In this document: piece by piece, positions 30,776-40,174 of the stretch
Layout of the letters: each line of letters starts with the position of its first letter
How positions within the stretch are numbered: position 1 is the first letter of the stretch
Assembly: GCA_030645575.1 (NCBI GenBank)
Contig: JAUSMJ010000029.1
Span: 31,111 to 95,110, forward strand
Source of the DNA: Caulobacter sp.
GTDB taxonomy: Bacteria; Pseudomonadota; Alphaproteobacteria; Caulobacterales; Caulobacteraceae
Direction of reading: 5' to 3'
Length of the DNA stretch: 64,000 bases
The notes under the pieces: model-generated
Database searches by the model: none
What the model saw: only the letters and a program-made list of their open reading frames with translations
Told to the model about the DNA's origin: nothing
Position numbers and translations under genes: made by a program

Positions 30776-31192
30776 TTAATTGCTCGGCGGGGTTCCGGCC
30801 GGGGCCGGGCCGCCCAGGGCGTCATCGACGGCCGAACCCGGAGTCGATGACGACTGGGCCGGAAGGCCGCGAACCTGGGGCGTCGGCGCCGCGCCGGTCG
30901 GGGCCGTCGGCGCGACGGGCTTGATCGCCTCGATGTCGCCACGGCCGACGATCGAGGAGCCGGCGCGCTCGCGGCCCTGCAGGATCGTCAGACCCACGCA
31001 CAGAATCAGGAAGATCGTGAACAGGGTCCAGGTCGCCCGGGTCAGCAGGTCGCCCTGGCCGCGGGCGGTCATGAAGCCCGACGGGCCGCCCCCCATGCCC
31101 AGCGCGCCGCCCTCGGAGCGCTGCAGCAGAACCGCCACGCCCAGCAGCGCGGCGACGATGATCTGGATCGTGAGCAGGATGTTCAGCAGCAT
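30776..31192 (-). CDS. secG: Protein-export membrane protein SecG
   Basis: The 138-residue SecYEG subunit has two membrane segments (about 2-20 and 53-71) separated by the conserved loop LLQRSEGGALGMGGG and FMTARGQGDLLTRATW. Residues from about 72 to the end form a Pro/Ala-rich tail of low complexity, common in alphaproteobacterial SecG. It precedes pyrG. In many relatives tpiA lies directly upstream of secG; here tpiA is on the same strand, but a plus-strand acetyltransferase gene is set between them. Confidence 0.95.
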   Translation of the reverse strand: MLLNILLTIQIIVAALLGVAVLLQRSEGGALGMGGGPSGFMTARGQGDLLTRATWTLFTIFLILCVGLTILQGRERAGSSIVGRGDIEAIKPVAPTAPTGAAPTPQVRGLPAQSSSTPGSAVDDALGGPAPAGTPPSN

Positions 31193-31307
31193 TGCGATCT
31201 TCAGGGTCCGTGCGGCGCGGCGGCGCCCGGTCGAAACAAGCCGGCCCCTCTAGCACCACGCGGGCGACCACGCCATAGCTGGGCATAGTTCCCATCTGTG
31301 CAAGTCC

Positions 31308-31823
31308 ATGATTCTCGAAACAGCGCGTCTCAAGCTCACGCCCGTCACGGCCGAGGATGGCCCCCTGATCCATCCGATCATGGCCGACCCGGGGGTCATG
31401 GCGCACATGGACAGCATGGCCATCGACGATCCGGACGTGGTCAGCGCCTTCATCGGCGGCCAGCTGATCGAGATGGCCAACGAAGAGGCCTTCTACTGGT
31501 CGGTCCGGCTCAGCGACGACGGGCGCTACCTTGGCAGCGTCGATCTGTCGGACATCGACTGGCGCCACCACCGGGCCGAGGTCGGCTTCATTCTGGGCAA
31601 GGATTCCTGGGGTCGGGGTTACGGCTTCGAGGCCATGCAGGCGGTCCTGGGCCACGCCGCCACACTGGGTTTCAAGCGATTGTGGGCCCGCACCCATGTC
31701 GGCAACATCGCTTCGGAGTCGCTGTTGCGCAAGCTGGGCTTCGAGGAGGAAGGCTATCTGCGCGGCCATGTCGATCGCGAAGGCGAGCGCCGCGACTGCC
31801 GGCTGTGGGGGTTGCTGCTGTAG
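31308..31823 (+). CDS. GNAT-family N-acetyltransferase (RimJ/RimL type)
   Basis: The 171-residue protein starts MILETARLKLTPVTAEDGPL and has the acetyl-CoA-binding strand-loop around VGFILGKDSWGRGYGFEAMQ, then ARTHVGNIASESLLRKLGF and EEEGYLRG. This matches the RimJ/RimL group that acetylates protein N-termini or small molecules. It stands alone on the plus strand between minus-strand tpiA and secG. It may be an insertion into a tpiA-secG-pyrG arrangement. A GGGGAC palindrome follows its stop. The substrate is unknown. Confidence 0.87.
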   Translation: MILETARLKLTPVTAEDGPLIHPIMADPGVMAHMDSMAIDDPDVVSAFIGGQLIEMANEEAFYWSVRLSDDGRYLGSVDLSDIDWRHHRAEVGFILGKDSWGRGYGFEAMQAVLGHAATLGFKRLWARTHVGNIASESLLRKLGFEEEGYLRGHVDREGERRDCRLWGLLL

Positions 31824-31828
31824 GCGCA

Positions 31829-31854
31829 GGGACACGCACTGAAGTGCATGTCCC
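31829..31854. repeat. Palindrome of the GGGGAC family (ACGCACT type)
   Basis: Arms GGGACACGCACT and AGTGCATGTCCC, identical in the core to 9855-9882. It lies in the 40-base gap between convergent acetyltransferase and tpiA genes. Confidence 0.9.
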
Positions 31855-31863
31855 CGTGCAAGT

Positions 31864-32613
31864 TCAAGCCGCCCCGATGATCCCGAGGAAGTCGATCGCC
31901 TTCAGCGAGGCGCCGCCCACCAGGGCGCCGCCGACGTCGCGCAGCCGCAGGATGTCGGCCGCGTTCGACGGCTTCACCGAGCCGCCGTAGAGGATCGGAA
32001 CGCGCTGGCCGTGCGGCCCGAACATCTCGGCCAACACGCCGCGAATCGCGACGTGGACCTCCTCGATCTGTTCCAGGGTCGGCGTCAGCCCGGTGCCGAT
32101 GGCCCAGACCGGCTCATAGGCCACGGCGAACGGCTTGCCGGCCAGGACCTCGGGCAGAGATCCCCTCACCTGCCCGGTGACCACCGCCAGCGTGCGGCCC
32201 GCCTCGCGCTCGGCCAATGTCTCGCCGACGCAGACGATCGGCTCCAGCCCCGCCCGGTGGGCGGCGCCGGCCTTGGCGGCCACCAGGGCGTCGCTCTCAC
32301 CATAGCCCGCGCGGCGCTCGGAATGGCCCAGGATGACCAGGGTCGCGCCCGCGTCGGCCAGCATCTCGGCGGCGATGTCGCCGGTAAAGGCGCCGGCCAG
32401 CTCGGCCCGGCAGTCCTGGCCGCCGACCTCGACGCCCATGCCGCCCAGCGCCTCGGCCAGGCGGTGCACCAGCGTCGCCGGCGGACAGATGGCCACCCGG
32501 GCGCCGGGCGGATGGGCATCGACGGCCGCGGCCACGGCGCGGGCCTCGTCCAGCGACGAGCCCAGCCCGTTCATCTTCCAGTTTCCGGCGATCAGCGGTC
32601 GCAAGGCGGTCAT
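31864..32613 (-). CDS. tpiA: Triosephosphate isomerase
   Basis: This 249-residue TIM barrel interconverts dihydroxyacetone phosphate and glyceraldehyde 3-phosphate. The substrate-binding lysine is in RPLIAGNWKMNG, the catalytic histidine in VILGHSERR and the catalytic glutamate in AVAYEPVWAIGTG. The phosphate-binding ends ILYGGSVKPSNA and GGALVGGASLK are intact. The start is taken at the ATG at 32613 (MTALRPLIAGNWKMN); a GTG three codons upstream is also possible. It is divergent from ppiD with about 160 bases between. Confidence 0.97.
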   Translation of the reverse strand: MTALRPLIAGNWKMNGLGSSLDEARAVAAAVDAHPPGARVAICPPATLVHRLAEALGGMGVEVGGQDCRAELAGAFTGDIAAEMLADAGATLVILGHSERRAGYGESDALVAAKAGAAHRAGLEPIVCVGETLAEREAGRTLAVVTGQVRGSLPEVLAGKPFAVAYEPVWAIGTGLTPTLEQIEEVHVAIRGVLAEMFGPHGQRVPILYGGSVKPSNAADILRLRDVGGALVGGASLKAIDFLGIIGAA

Positions 32614-32772
32614 CAACAGCACCCCGTCATTCGGATTTTCCGTCCCGCGCCCTACGCGAAGGCGCGCGCCCTGTCACGCCGCATCGGCGCCACGCTTGCG
32701 GGGTTGGATGCGCCTCCACTATACCGCCCGGGCGGCGCAAACGCTCCGCGCTCCTCAAGGGTCTGTCCTTTC

Positions 32773-34713
32773 ATGCTCGCCTTTATGCGGAAGTTCGCCA
32801 AATCCTGGCTCGCCCTGCTGCTGTTCGTCCCGCTGCTGATCGGCTTCGCCGTGTTCGGCGTGAACCGGGACATCCTCGGCGGCGGCCCGGCCAACTATGT
32901 CGTCAAGGTCGGCGGCCGCACGGTCACCGCTCTTGATTTCCGGCGCGAGTTCGACCGCGAGAAAGAACAGCTGGAGCAGCGCTTCCAACAGACGATCTCG
33001 CCGGACCTGGCCATGCAGGAGGGGCTGGACCGGCGCGTCCTCGAGCAGCTGGCGTTCCGCGAATCCCTCAACGAGCTGCTGGCCAAGCTCGGCCTGCGCG
33101 CGTCCGACACGATGCTGAAGGACGTGGTCCGCAATGAACCGCGCTTCTTCGACCCGGTGACCGGCAAGTTCGACCAGGCTCGTTTCAACGCCGTGCTGGC
33201 CGAGAACAAGCTGACGCCGCCGCAGTTCGACAAGGTCGTCAGCGACGGCATGCGGCGCAATCAGTTCGTCGCCGCGGCGGGGGCGGGCCTGCAGGCCCCG
33301 CGCGCCTATTCGGCCGTCGGCGGCCTGTTCGCTCTCGAGCAGCGCGACCTGGCCTATTTCGTCGTCACGCCCGCCAGCGTCGGCCCGGCCCCCCAGCCGA
33401 CCGAGGCGGAGATCGCCGCCTTCATCAAGCAGAACGCCGCCCAGCTGACCCTGCCGGAATTCCGCGCCTTCACCGTGGTGCGCTTCACCGCCAAGGATTT
33501 CGAGACGGCCGTCGCGGTCAGCGAAGCCGATGTGCAGAAGCAGTTCGACTTCATGAAGGACAGCCTGTCCAAGCCCGAGCTGCGGACGGTGGTGCAGATT
33601 CCGGCCAAGGACGCCGGCCAGGCCGCCGCCATCGCCGCGCGCCTTCAGAAGGGCGAGGCTCCCGACGCGGTGGCCAAGGCCTACGGCGTGACGGCCGTCG
33701 ATTACGCCGACAAGCCCCGCTCGTCGTTCTTCGATCCGGCCATCGCCACGGCCGCCTTTTCCCTGCCCCAGGGCGGCGTCAGCAGCCCGGTGAAGGGCCA
33801 GTTCGGCCTGGCGGTGGTCAAGGTGACCGCCATCACGCCGGGCGTGACGGCCACGCTGGCCGAGCACCGCGCCGAGATCGAGGCCAAGATCCGGGGCGAC
33901 CTCGCCGGGGCGAAGATCTCCGACCTGTCGAAGGCCTACGAGGACGCGCACGAGGCCGGCGCCACCCTGCCCGAGGCGGCCCGCAAGGCCGGCGCCCCCA
34001 CCAGCGTCCAGGCGCCGGTGACGGCCGACGGCCGCGGCATGGACGGCAAGCCCGTCCCCGGCATCTCGCCACTGATCCTCAAGGCCGTGTTCGAACTGCC
34101 CCAGGGCGGCGAGAGCGACATCCAGGAGGCCGGCGAGGGCGAATACTTCGCCGTGCGGGTTGATCGCATCGTGCCGCCGGCCATGCCGCCGATGGCGACG
34201 ATCCGGCCGGAGCTGGTCCGGACCATGATCCTCAAGCGCCAGGCCGACCGCATGAAGGCCCGCGCCGAGGAACTGTCCGCCCGCGTCCGCAAGGGCGAGT
34301 CGATCGAGGCGGTGGCCGCCTCGTCCGGCGCGACCGTGGTGCGCGTCAACGCGATCAGCCGCGCCACGCTCCAGGCCCATCAGGCGCTTGGCCGCGAACT
34401 GGTCGGCGGCGCCCTCGGATCGAAGAAGGGCGCGCCATTCACCGCCAGCGCGCCGAACTTCAGCGTCGCCGTGGCCGTGGTCACCGCGATCCGCGCCGGC
34501 GAGCCGCAGCAGGTCGCCCAGGCCACCGAGCAGGCCCGCGCCCAGTTCACCCAGGAGCTGTTCAGCGACATCGGCGACTCGGCCAGCCGCTACGCCCGCA
34601 CCCGGCTGAAGGCGAAGACCGATCTCACCCGCGCCCGCATCGCCATCGGCGTCGATCCGGCGGTGGCCGCCAAGGGCCAGGGCGAGGCGGCGCCGGCAGG
34701 CAAGGGCCAGTGA
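32773..34713 (+). CDS. ppiD: Periplasmic folding chaperone/peptidyl-prolyl isomerase PpiD (SurA-N/parvulin)
   Basis: The 646-residue protein has one N-terminal membrane anchor (about 9-30, SWLALLLFVPLLIGFAVFG), then a SurA-like chaperone domain and a parvulin-type isomerase region around the middle (ELRTVVQIPAKDAGQAAAIA, FSLPQGGVSSPVKGQFGLAV). This is the layout of PpiD, a membrane-tethered chaperone at the exit of the Sec translocon. The ATG at 32773 gives the anchor; a longer frame upstream reads over the tpiA region. Its last codons overlap the trpE start by 4 bases (GTGA), an unusual but conserved alphaproteobacterial ppiD-trpE junction. Confidence 0.9.
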   Translation: MLAFMRKFAKSWLALLLFVPLLIGFAVFGVNRDILGGGPANYVVKVGGRTVTALDFRREFDREKEQLEQRFQQTISPDLAMQEGLDRRVLEQLAFRESLNELLAKLGLRASDTMLKDVVRNEPRFFDPVTGKFDQARFNAVLAENKLTPPQFDKVVSDGMRRNQFVAAAGAGLQAPRAYSAVGGLFALEQRDLAYFVVTPASVGPAPQPTEAEIAAFIKQNAAQLTLPEFRAFTVVRFTAKDFETAVAVSEADVQKQFDFMKDSLSKPELRTVVQIPAKDAGQAAAIAARLQKGEAPDAVAKAYGVTAVDYADKPRSSFFDPAIATAAFSLPQGGVSSPVKGQFGLAVVKVTAITPGVTATLAEHRAEIEAKIRGDLAGAKISDLSKAYEDAHEAGATLPEAARKAGAPTSVQAPVTADGRGMDGKPVPGISPLILKAVFELPQGGESDIQEAGEGEYFAVRVDRIVPPAMPPMATIRPELVRTMILKRQADRMKARAEELSARVRKGESIEAVAASSGATVVRVNAISRATLQAHQALGRELVGGALGSKKGAPFTASAPNFSVAVAVVTAIRAGEPQQVAQATEQARAQFTQELFSDIGDSASRYARTRLKAKTDLTRARIAIGVDPAVAAKGQGEAAPAGKGQ

Positions 34714-36245
34714 CGACCGAGCCGTCGCTCGACAGCTTCAGGGCGGCCTGGGAGGCGGGACGGCCCCAGGTCGTCTTTCGCCGGCTGATCGATGATCTGG
34801 AGACTCCGGTCTCGGCCTATCTGAAGATCGCCCGCGACCGGCCCTACGCCTTCCTGTTCGAATCGGTCGAGGGCGGCGCCTGGCGCGGCCGCTATTCGAT
34901 CGTGGCGATGAAGCCGGACCTGGTCTGGCGCTGCCGCGGCGACGCCGCCGAGGTCGCCGAGGGCGAGGCCATCGCCGAGGGCCGCTTCACGCCCCAGGCC
35001 GGCGGAGCGCTGGACAGCCTGCGCGATCTGGTCGCCCGCTCGCGCATCGACCTGCCGGCCGGCCTGCCGCCGCCCGCCGCCGGGGTCTATGGGGCGATCG
35101 GCTATGACATGGTCCGGCTGGTCGAGAAGCTGCCGGACATCAATCCGGACCCGCTCGATCTGCCCGACGCGGTGATGATCCGCCCCTCGATCGTGGCGGT
35201 GTTCGACGCCATCGCCCAGGAGATCGTGCTGGTCACCCCGGCCCGGCCCGCGAAGGGCGTCGGCGCTGAAACCGCGTACGGCGAAGCCAACGCGCGCCTC
35301 GACGCCGTCATGGCCGACCTGCGCCTGCCCCTGCCCGCGCCCGCCACGGACGGCGCGCCCGGCCCGGACGTGTTCGAGACCAGGGTCAGCCGCGCCGCCT
35401 ATGCCGACATCGTCGAGAAGGCCAAGGACTACATCCGCGCCGGCGACATTTTCCAGGTGGTGCCCAGCCACCGGTTCCGCGCGCCGTTCACGCGCGCGCC
35501 GTTCGCCCTGTACCGCTCGCTGCGGCGGACCAATCCCTCGCCGTTCCTGTTCTACCTGAACTTCGGACCGTTCCAGCTGGTCGGCTCCAGCCCCGAGATC
35601 CTCGTGCGGCTGCGCGACGGCAAGATCACCATCCGGCCGATCGCCGGCACCCGCCCGCGCGGCGCGACGCCCGAGCAGGACGCGGCGCTCGAGGCCGAGC
35701 TGCTGGCCGACCCGAAGGAGCGGGCCGAGCATCTGATGCTGCTGGACCTGGGCCGCAACGACGTGGGCCGCGTCGCCCGCCTGCGCGAGCCCGGCCGCAA
35801 CGAGCCCGCGAAAGCGCAGCGCGGCCCGGCCGTGCGGGTCACGCAAAGCTTCATCATCGAGCGCTACAGCCACGTGATGCACATCGTCTCCAATGTCGAG
35901 GGCGACGCCCCCGACGGCCTGGACCCGGTCGACGTGCTGATGGCCGCCCTGCCCGCCGGCACCCTGTCGGGCGCGCCCAAGGTGCGGGCGATGGAGATCA
36001 TCGACGAGCTGGAGATCGAAAAGCGCGGCCTCGGCTACGCCGGGGCGGTCGGCTATTTCGGCGCCGACGGCTCGGTGGACACCTGCATCGTCCTGCGCAC
36101 CGCCCTGGTTAAGGACGGGACGATGTACGTCCAGGCCGGCGGCGGCGTCGTCGCCGACAGCGACCCGGACGCCGAGTATGACGAGACCATCCACAAGTCG
36201 AACGCCCTGCGCAGGGCGGCGGCGGAAGCCTGGCGGTTCGGTTAG
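34710..36245 (+). CDS. trpE: Anthranilate synthase component I
   Basis: The 511-residue chorismate-binding enzyme makes anthranilate from chorismate with ammonia supplied by TrpG. The C-terminal catalytic domain shows IRAGDIFQVVPSHRF, GSSPEILVR, RPIAGTRPRGA, LLDLGRNDVGRVA, LPAGTLSGAPKVRAMEII and ADSDPDAEYDET. The N-terminal part carries the feedback-inhibition sequence LFESVEGGAWRGRYSIV. The start is GTG, overlapping the ppiD stop. It is followed by a small opposite-strand gene and an inverted-repeat element before trpG, so the trp genes are split by about 480 bases. I see no attenuator leader peptide. Confidence 0.97.
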   Translation: MTTEPSLDSFRAAWEAGRPQVVFRRLIDDLETPVSAYLKIARDRPYAFLFESVEGGAWRGRYSIVAMKPDLVWRCRGDAAEVAEGEAIAEGRFTPQAGGALDSLRDLVARSRIDLPAGLPPPAAGVYGAIGYDMVRLVEKLPDINPDPLDLPDAVMIRPSIVAVFDAIAQEIVLVTPARPAKGVGAETAYGEANARLDAVMADLRLPLPAPATDGAPGPDVFETRVSRAAYADIVEKAKDYIRAGDIFQVVPSHRFRAPFTRAPFALYRSLRRTNPSPFLFYLNFGPFQLVGSSPEILVRLRDGKITIRPIAGTRPRGATPEQDAALEAELLADPKERAEHLMLLDLGRNDVGRVARLREPGRNEPAKAQRGPAVRVTQSFIIERYSHVMHIVSNVEGDAPDGLDPVDVLMAALPAGTLSGAPKVRAMEIIDELEIEKRGLGYAGAVGYFGADGSVDTCIVLRTALVKDGTMYVQAGGGVVADSDPDAEYDETIHKSNALRRAAAEAWRFG

Positions 36246-36481
36246 TTGTTTTCGCTGGCCGACACGACCTCGGCGCTCGCCGGCGACGGCTCCAGCGCCA
36301 GCTTGCTCGTGGTCACGGGCGGGGCCATGATCATCGCCACCGCGAACCCGAGGGCCGCAATGGCCGCGAACAGGGCCGCGCCCAGCGCGCCCAGCAGGTT
36401 CTCGCGCTTGAGCGGCGGCTTGAGCAGCGCCCTGGCGTAGGCCAGGGCCTCGCGGTCGAGAACGGAATCGGTGGTCGCCAT
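36242..36481 (-). CDS. Small single-pass membrane protein of unknown function
   Basis: The 79-residue protein (start MATTDSVLDREALAYARALL at the ATG 36481) has one strong hydrophobic segment (about 32-53, ALGAALFAAIAALGFAVAMI) preceded by a basic stretch (KPPLKRENL) and followed by a Ser/Pro/Glu-rich tail. It is encoded opposite to the trp genes, and its stop overlaps the trpE stop by 4 bases. I do not recognise a family. A longer version opening at 36562 would include the arm of an inverted repeat and is less likely. Confidence 0.65.
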   Translation of the reverse strand: MATTDSVLDREALAYARALLKPPLKRENLLGALGAALFAAIAALGFAVAMIMAPPVTTSKLALEPSPASAEVVSASENN

Positions 36482-36528
36482 TGGCGGAGGATGGAGCGCG
36501 GTTGAGCCGCAAGCAATCCGCTCCCCCT

Positions 36529-36657
36529 TTCCGTCATCGTCGGACTTGTTCCGACGACCCAAGGCCTAACCGTGGACGGGAGCGAGCTGTCAGTGCCGCG
36601 CGACAGCCCCCCGCACCGAGTGCATGGGTCGTCGGAACAAGTCCGACGATGACGGAA
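36529..36657. repeat. MITE-like element with a perfect 33-base terminal inverted repeat
   Basis: The left arm (36529-36561) begins TTCCGTCATCGTCGGACTTG and the right arm (36625-36657) is its exact reverse complement. It belongs to the same general family as 26132-26273 and 39141-39262, with TCGTCGGA in place of GGCCCG. It fills much of the gap between the small membrane-protein gene and trpG, whose promoter region it must overlap. Confidence 0.93.
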
Positions 36658-36722
36658 GTTTGGGGTGGCGCCTGGATTGGGACGATGACGGACAGGGGGA
36701 ATGGCACTACAACAACAGGGCC

Positions 36723-37313
36723 ATGATCCTCGTCATCGATAACTACGACAGCTTTACCTACAACCTCGTTCACTACCTGAACGAGCTGGGGGCGGAGACG
36801 GTCGTGCACCGCAACGACGCCCTGACGGTGCAGGAGGCGCTGGGGATGAAGCCCGAGGCCGTGCTGCTGTCGCCGGGGCCGTGCGCGCCGGACCAGGCGG
36901 GGATCTGCCTGCCGCTGCTGCGCGGGGCGCCGGAGGATCTGCCGATCCTCGGCGTCTGCCTGGGCCACCAGGCCATCGGTCAGGCCTATGGCGGCGAGGT
37001 GGTGCGGGCCAAGGCGATCATGCACGGCAAGACCAGCCCGATCCATCACACGGACAAGGGCCTGTTCAAGGGCATGCCCAACCCGTTCACGGCCGCCCGC
37101 TATCACAGCCTGTCGGTGCCGAAGGAGACCCTGCCCGACGTGCTGGAGGTCACCGCCTGGACCGACGATGGCGAGATCATGGGCTTCCAGCACAGGACCC
37201 GGCCGGTGTTCGGCGTGCAGTTCCACCCCGAATCCATCGCTACCGAGGGCGGCCACCATCTGCTGGCGAACTTCCTCGACCTGGCCGGCGTGAAGCGCGT
37301 CGAGACGGCCTGA
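36723..37313 (+). CDS. trpG: Anthranilate synthase component II (glutamine amidotransferase)
   Basis: The 196-residue amidotransferase provides ammonia to TrpE. It starts [20 protein letters not shown] and carries the nucleophile in [16 protein letters not shown] and the His-Glu pair in [14 protein letters not shown]. The ATG at 36723 is preferred; a longer frame begins in the inverted-repeat arm at 36624. It is followed after 5 bases by trpD and then trpC, a tight trpGDC unit. Confidence 0.97.
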   Translation: MILVIDNYDSFTYNLVHYLNELGAETVVHRNDALTVQEALGMKPEAVLLSPGPCAPDQAGICLPLLRGAPEDLPILGVCLGHQAIGQAYGGEVVRAKAIMHGKTSPIHHTDKGLFKGMPNPFTAARYHSLSVPKETLPDVLEVTAWTDDGEIMGFQHRTRPVFGVQFHPESIATEGGHHLLANFLDLAGVKRVETA

Positions 37314-37318
37314 GCGAC

Positions 37319-38329
37319 GTGTCCGACGCCTTCAAGCCCTTGCTGAGCCGTCTGGCCGACGGCGCGACCCTGTCCGAGGCCGACGCGGAGACCTTCTTCA
37401 GCGCCTGCCTGCGCGGCGAGCCGACGCCGGCCCAGGTGGCCGCGGCGGTCACGGCCATTCGTCTGCGCGGCGAGACGGTCGGCGAGATCGTCGCCTGCGC
37501 CCGCGCCATGCGCCGGGCGGCCGTGTCATTGGATCTGCCTTACGAGACGATCGACGTCTGCGGCACGGGCGGCGACGGGCTGCACACGCTGAACATCTCC
37601 ACCGCGGTCGGCTTCGTGGCCGCCGGCGGCGGGCTGAAGGTGGCCAAGCACGGCAACCGGGCCATCACCAGCAAGTCCGGCACGGCCGACGTGTTGGCGG
37701 CGCTGGGCGTCAACATCGATCCGGGTCTCGACAAACAGCGCCGCGCGCTCGACGAGGCCGGCATCTGCTTCCTGTTCGCCCAGGCCCACCACGGGGCGAT
37801 GAAGCACGTCTCGCCGATCCGCCAGCAACTCGGATTTCGCACGATTTTCAACCTGTTGGGGCCGCTCACTAATCCAGCCGGCGCGCGACGGCAGGTGGTC
37901 GGGGTCTCGGCCCCGCGCCTCGTCGAGCCGATCGCCCAGGCGCTGGGCGCGCTGGGCGCCGTGCGGGCGTGGTCGGTGCATGGCCAGGGCATGGACGAGC
38001 TGACCACCACCGGCGAGACCGAGGTCGCCGAATGGCGCGATGGCGGCGTTCGGCGCTTTCAGATCACGCCGGAAGCTGTTGGATTGCCTCGCGGTTCGCT
38101 CGCGAACCTCACGGGTGGAGACCCGGCGTTCAACGCCGCCGCCCTGCGCGATCTGTTGAACGGCAAGACCGGCGCCTATCGCGACATCGTGCTGCTCAAC
38201 ACCGCCGCCGCCTTCCTCGTGGCCGACCGGGTCGAGACCCTGCGCGAGGGCGTCGAGCTGGCCGGGGCGGTCATCGATGACGGGCGGGCGCTGAAGGCGC
38301 TCGAGACCCTGATCGCGGTGACAGCGTGA
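37319..38329 (+). CDS. trpD: Anthranilate phosphoribosyltransferase
   Basis: The 336-residue enzyme joins anthranilate with PRPP. The conserved segments [63 protein letters not shown] and [14 protein letters not shown] are all present. I use the GTG at 37319, giving [15 protein letters not shown]; the frame is open much further upstream because it reads over trpG. The end overlaps trpC by 4 bases. Confidence 0.96.
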   Translation: MSDAFKPLLSRLADGATLSEADAETFFSACLRGEPTPAQVAAAVTAIRLRGETVGEIVACARAMRRAAVSLDLPYETIDVCGTGGDGLHTLNISTAVGFVAAGGGLKVAKHGNRAITSKSGTADVLAALGVNIDPGLDKQRRALDEAGICFLFAQAHHGAMKHVSPIRQQLGFRTIFNLLGPLTNPAGARRQVVGVSAPRLVEPIAQALGALGAVRAWSVHGQGMDELTTTGETEVAEWRDGGVRRFQITPEAVGLPRGSLANLTGGDPAFNAAALRDLLNGKTGAYRDIVLLNTAAAFLVADRVETLREGVELAGAVIDDGRALKALETLIAVTA

Positions 38330-39120
38330 CCGACATTCTGGCGAAGATCGCCGCCTACAAGCGGGATGAGGTGGCCGGGCGCAAGGCCGCGCGACCGCTG
38401 GCCGAGGTCGAAGCCGCCGCGCTGGCGGCGAGCCCGCCGCGCGGCTTCAAGGCGGCCCTGGAGCGCCACCACGCCCCCGGCCGGCTAGCGCTCATCGCCG
38501 AGATCAAGAAGGCCAGCCCCTCGAAGGGCCTGATCCGCGCCGATTTCGACCCGCCGGCGCTGGCCAGGGCCTACGAGGCCGGCGGCGCGGCCTGCCTGTC
38601 GGTGCTGACCGATGGCCCGAGCTTCCAGGGCGCGGACAGCTATCTGGTGGCGGCCCGGGCAGCCGTCGCCCTGCCCTGCATCCGCAAGGACTTCCTCGTC
38701 GATCCATGGCAGGTCGCCGAGAGCCGAGCCTTGGGCGCGGACGCCATCCTGGTCATCCTGGCGATGATCGACGACGTCCTGGCCGCCGAGCTGATGGCGC
38801 AGGCCGCGCGCTTCGGCATGGACGCCCTGGTCGAGGTGCACGACGCGGCCGAGATTGACCGCGCCGGCGCCCTCGGCGCGACGCTGGTCGGCGTGAACAA
38901 CCGCGACCTGCGCACCTTCACCGTCGATCTGGCGATCACCGAACGGCTCGCCGCCCGCGCACCGGCCTGCGCGCTACTGGTCACCGAGAGCGGCGTCTTC
39001 ACCGCCGCCGACGCGGCCCGACTCGAGGCCTGCGGCGCGAAGGCCATGCTGGTCGGCGAAAGCCTGATGCGGCAGGCGGGTGTCGAGGCGGCGACGCGGA
39101 CGCTGCTGGCGGCGAGCTAA
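38326..39120 (+). CDS. trpC: Indole-3-glycerol phosphate synthase
   Basis: The 264-residue TIM barrel closes the indole ring. Signature stretches are [70 protein letters not shown] and [11 protein letters not shown]. The start is GTG (38326), overlapping trpD. In several alphaproteobacteria moaC and moeA follow trpC before lexA; here the next 339 bases hold only an inverted-repeat element and the lexA promoter. Confidence 0.97.
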   Translation: MTDILAKIAAYKRDEVAGRKAARPLAEVEAAALAASPPRGFKAALERHHAPGRLALIAEIKKASPSKGLIRADFDPPALARAYEAGGAACLSVLTDGPSFQGADSYLVAARAAVALPCIRKDFLVDPWQVAESRALGADAILVILAMIDDVLAAELMAQAARFGMDALVEVHDAAEIDRAGALGATLVGVNNRDLRTFTVDLAITERLAARAPACALLVTESGVFTAADAARLEACGAKAMLVGESLMRQAGVEAATRTLLAAS

Positions 39121-39140
39121 CTCCTGCTCCCTCTCAATTC

Positions 39141-39262
39141 GTCATGGCCCGACTTGTTCGGGCCACCCATGAACACGGTTGATCGGCGCATTGCGCCAAG
39201 AGCTCAGCGCATGATCCCCACGCTCATTGTGCCTGGGTGGCCCGAACAAGTCGGGCCATGAC
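39141..39262. repeat. MITE-like inverted repeat (GTCATGGCCCG family) between trpC and lexA
   Basis: A 29-base perfect terminal inverted repeat: the left arm (39141-39169) begins GTCATGGCCCGACTTGTTCG and the right arm (39234-39262) is its reverse complement. It has the same design as 26132-26273. It lies 20 bases after the trpC stop. The rest of this 339-base gap (39263-39376) shows no gene. Confidence 0.92.
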
Positions 39263-39376
39263 GGTTCAGGGGCGAGCGGGACGATACGAGGGCTCACACG
39301 GTCGCAATCCGCCTCCCAGGGCCGAACCGCAAACGCCCGTGTTCCTTGGCCTTTTTCCCGTGCTTCAGCCGTTAAC

Positions 39377-39405
39377 TTGACAGAAACCAAGAACGCCTAG
39401 AGAAC
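39377..39405 (+). promoter_or_regulatory. lexA promoter with alphaproteobacterial SOS box
   Basis: TTGACA at 39377-39382 is a perfect -35 hexamer. The sequence GAACGCCTAGAGAAC at 39391-39405 is, on the other strand, GTTC-N7-GTTC, the LexA box known from alphaproteobacteria. It covers the region where the -10 element should be, so LexA binding would block the promoter of its own gene. A weaker half-match, GTTAGCGGTTTGTTC, follows a few bases later. Confidence 0.85.
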
Positions 39406-39459
39406 ATCGACAGTTGTTAGCGGTTTGTTCCGCGACAGATTCGTTGGCGAGGCTAGGCG

Positions 39460-40158
39460 ATGCTCACCCGCAAGCAGCACGAACTGCTGATGTTCATCCA
39501 CGAGCGGATCAAGGAGACCGGCGTCTCCCCCTCGTTCGACGAGATGAAGGAGGCGCTCGATCTGGCCTCCAAGTCGGGCATTCACCGGCTGATCACGGCG
39601 CTGGAGGAGCGTGGGTTCCTGCGCCGCCTGCCGCACCGGGCCCGGGCGCTGGAGGTGACCAAGCTGCCGCAACAGGCGACGACCTCGGCGCCGTCCGGCG
39701 GACGCCAGGCGTTCAAGCCCCAGGTGGTCCCCGGCGACAAGCTGGCCCCGTCCCCCGCCTCCATCGCCAACGACGTGCGCGAGATCCCGCTGCTTGGCCG
39801 CATCGCCGCCGGCTCGCCGATCGAGGCGCTGCAGGTTGAACGCGACAGGATGCTGGTGTCCGAAAGCATGCTCGGCGCCGGCGAACACTATGTGCTCGAG
39901 GTGCAGGGCGATTCGATGATCGAGGCCGGCATCCTCGACGGCGACTTCGTGCTGATCCGCAAGACCGACACCGCCCACAGCGGCGAGATCGTCGTGGCCC
40001 TGATCCAGGGCGAGGAGGCCACCCTCAAACGCCTGCGCCGCAAGGGCGGCAGCATCGCGCTGGAAGCGGCCAACCCGAAATACCAGACGCGGGTCTATGG
40101 CCCTGACCAGATCGAGGTCCAGGGCAAGCTGGTCGGACTGATCCGCAAGTATCACTGA
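39460..40158 (+). CDS. lexA: SOS repressor LexA
   Basis: The 232-residue repressor has an N-terminal winged helix ([36 protein letters not shown]) and a C-terminal S24 autoprotease. The self-cleavage site is A117-G118 in [12 protein letters not shown], the nucleophile S152 in [10 protein letters not shown], and the general base K190 in [11 protein letters not shown] longer linker (about 70-105) separates the domains, as in other alphaproteobacterial LexA proteins. Upstream lies its own SOS box. It converges on comEC, with a degenerate repeat between. Confidence 0.98.
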   Translation: MLTRKQHELLMFIHERIKETGVSPSFDEMKEALDLASKSGIHRLITALEERGFLRRLPHRARALEVTKLPQQATTSAPSGGRQAFKPQVVPGDKLAPSPASIANDVREIPLLGRIAAGSPIEALQVERDRMLVSESMLGAGEHYVLEVQGDSMIEAGILDGDFVLIRKTDTAHSGEIVVALIQGEEATLKRLRRKGGSIALEAANPKYQTRVYGPDQIEVQGKLVGLIRKYH

Positions 40159-40174
40159 TCCGCCGACCGTTCGG

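Noticed and set aside
36624-36722. N-terminal extension of TrpG starting [11 protein letters not shown]
   Set aside because: The extension is translated from the arm of an inverted repeat; the same peptide appears before the opposite-strand gene from the other arm.
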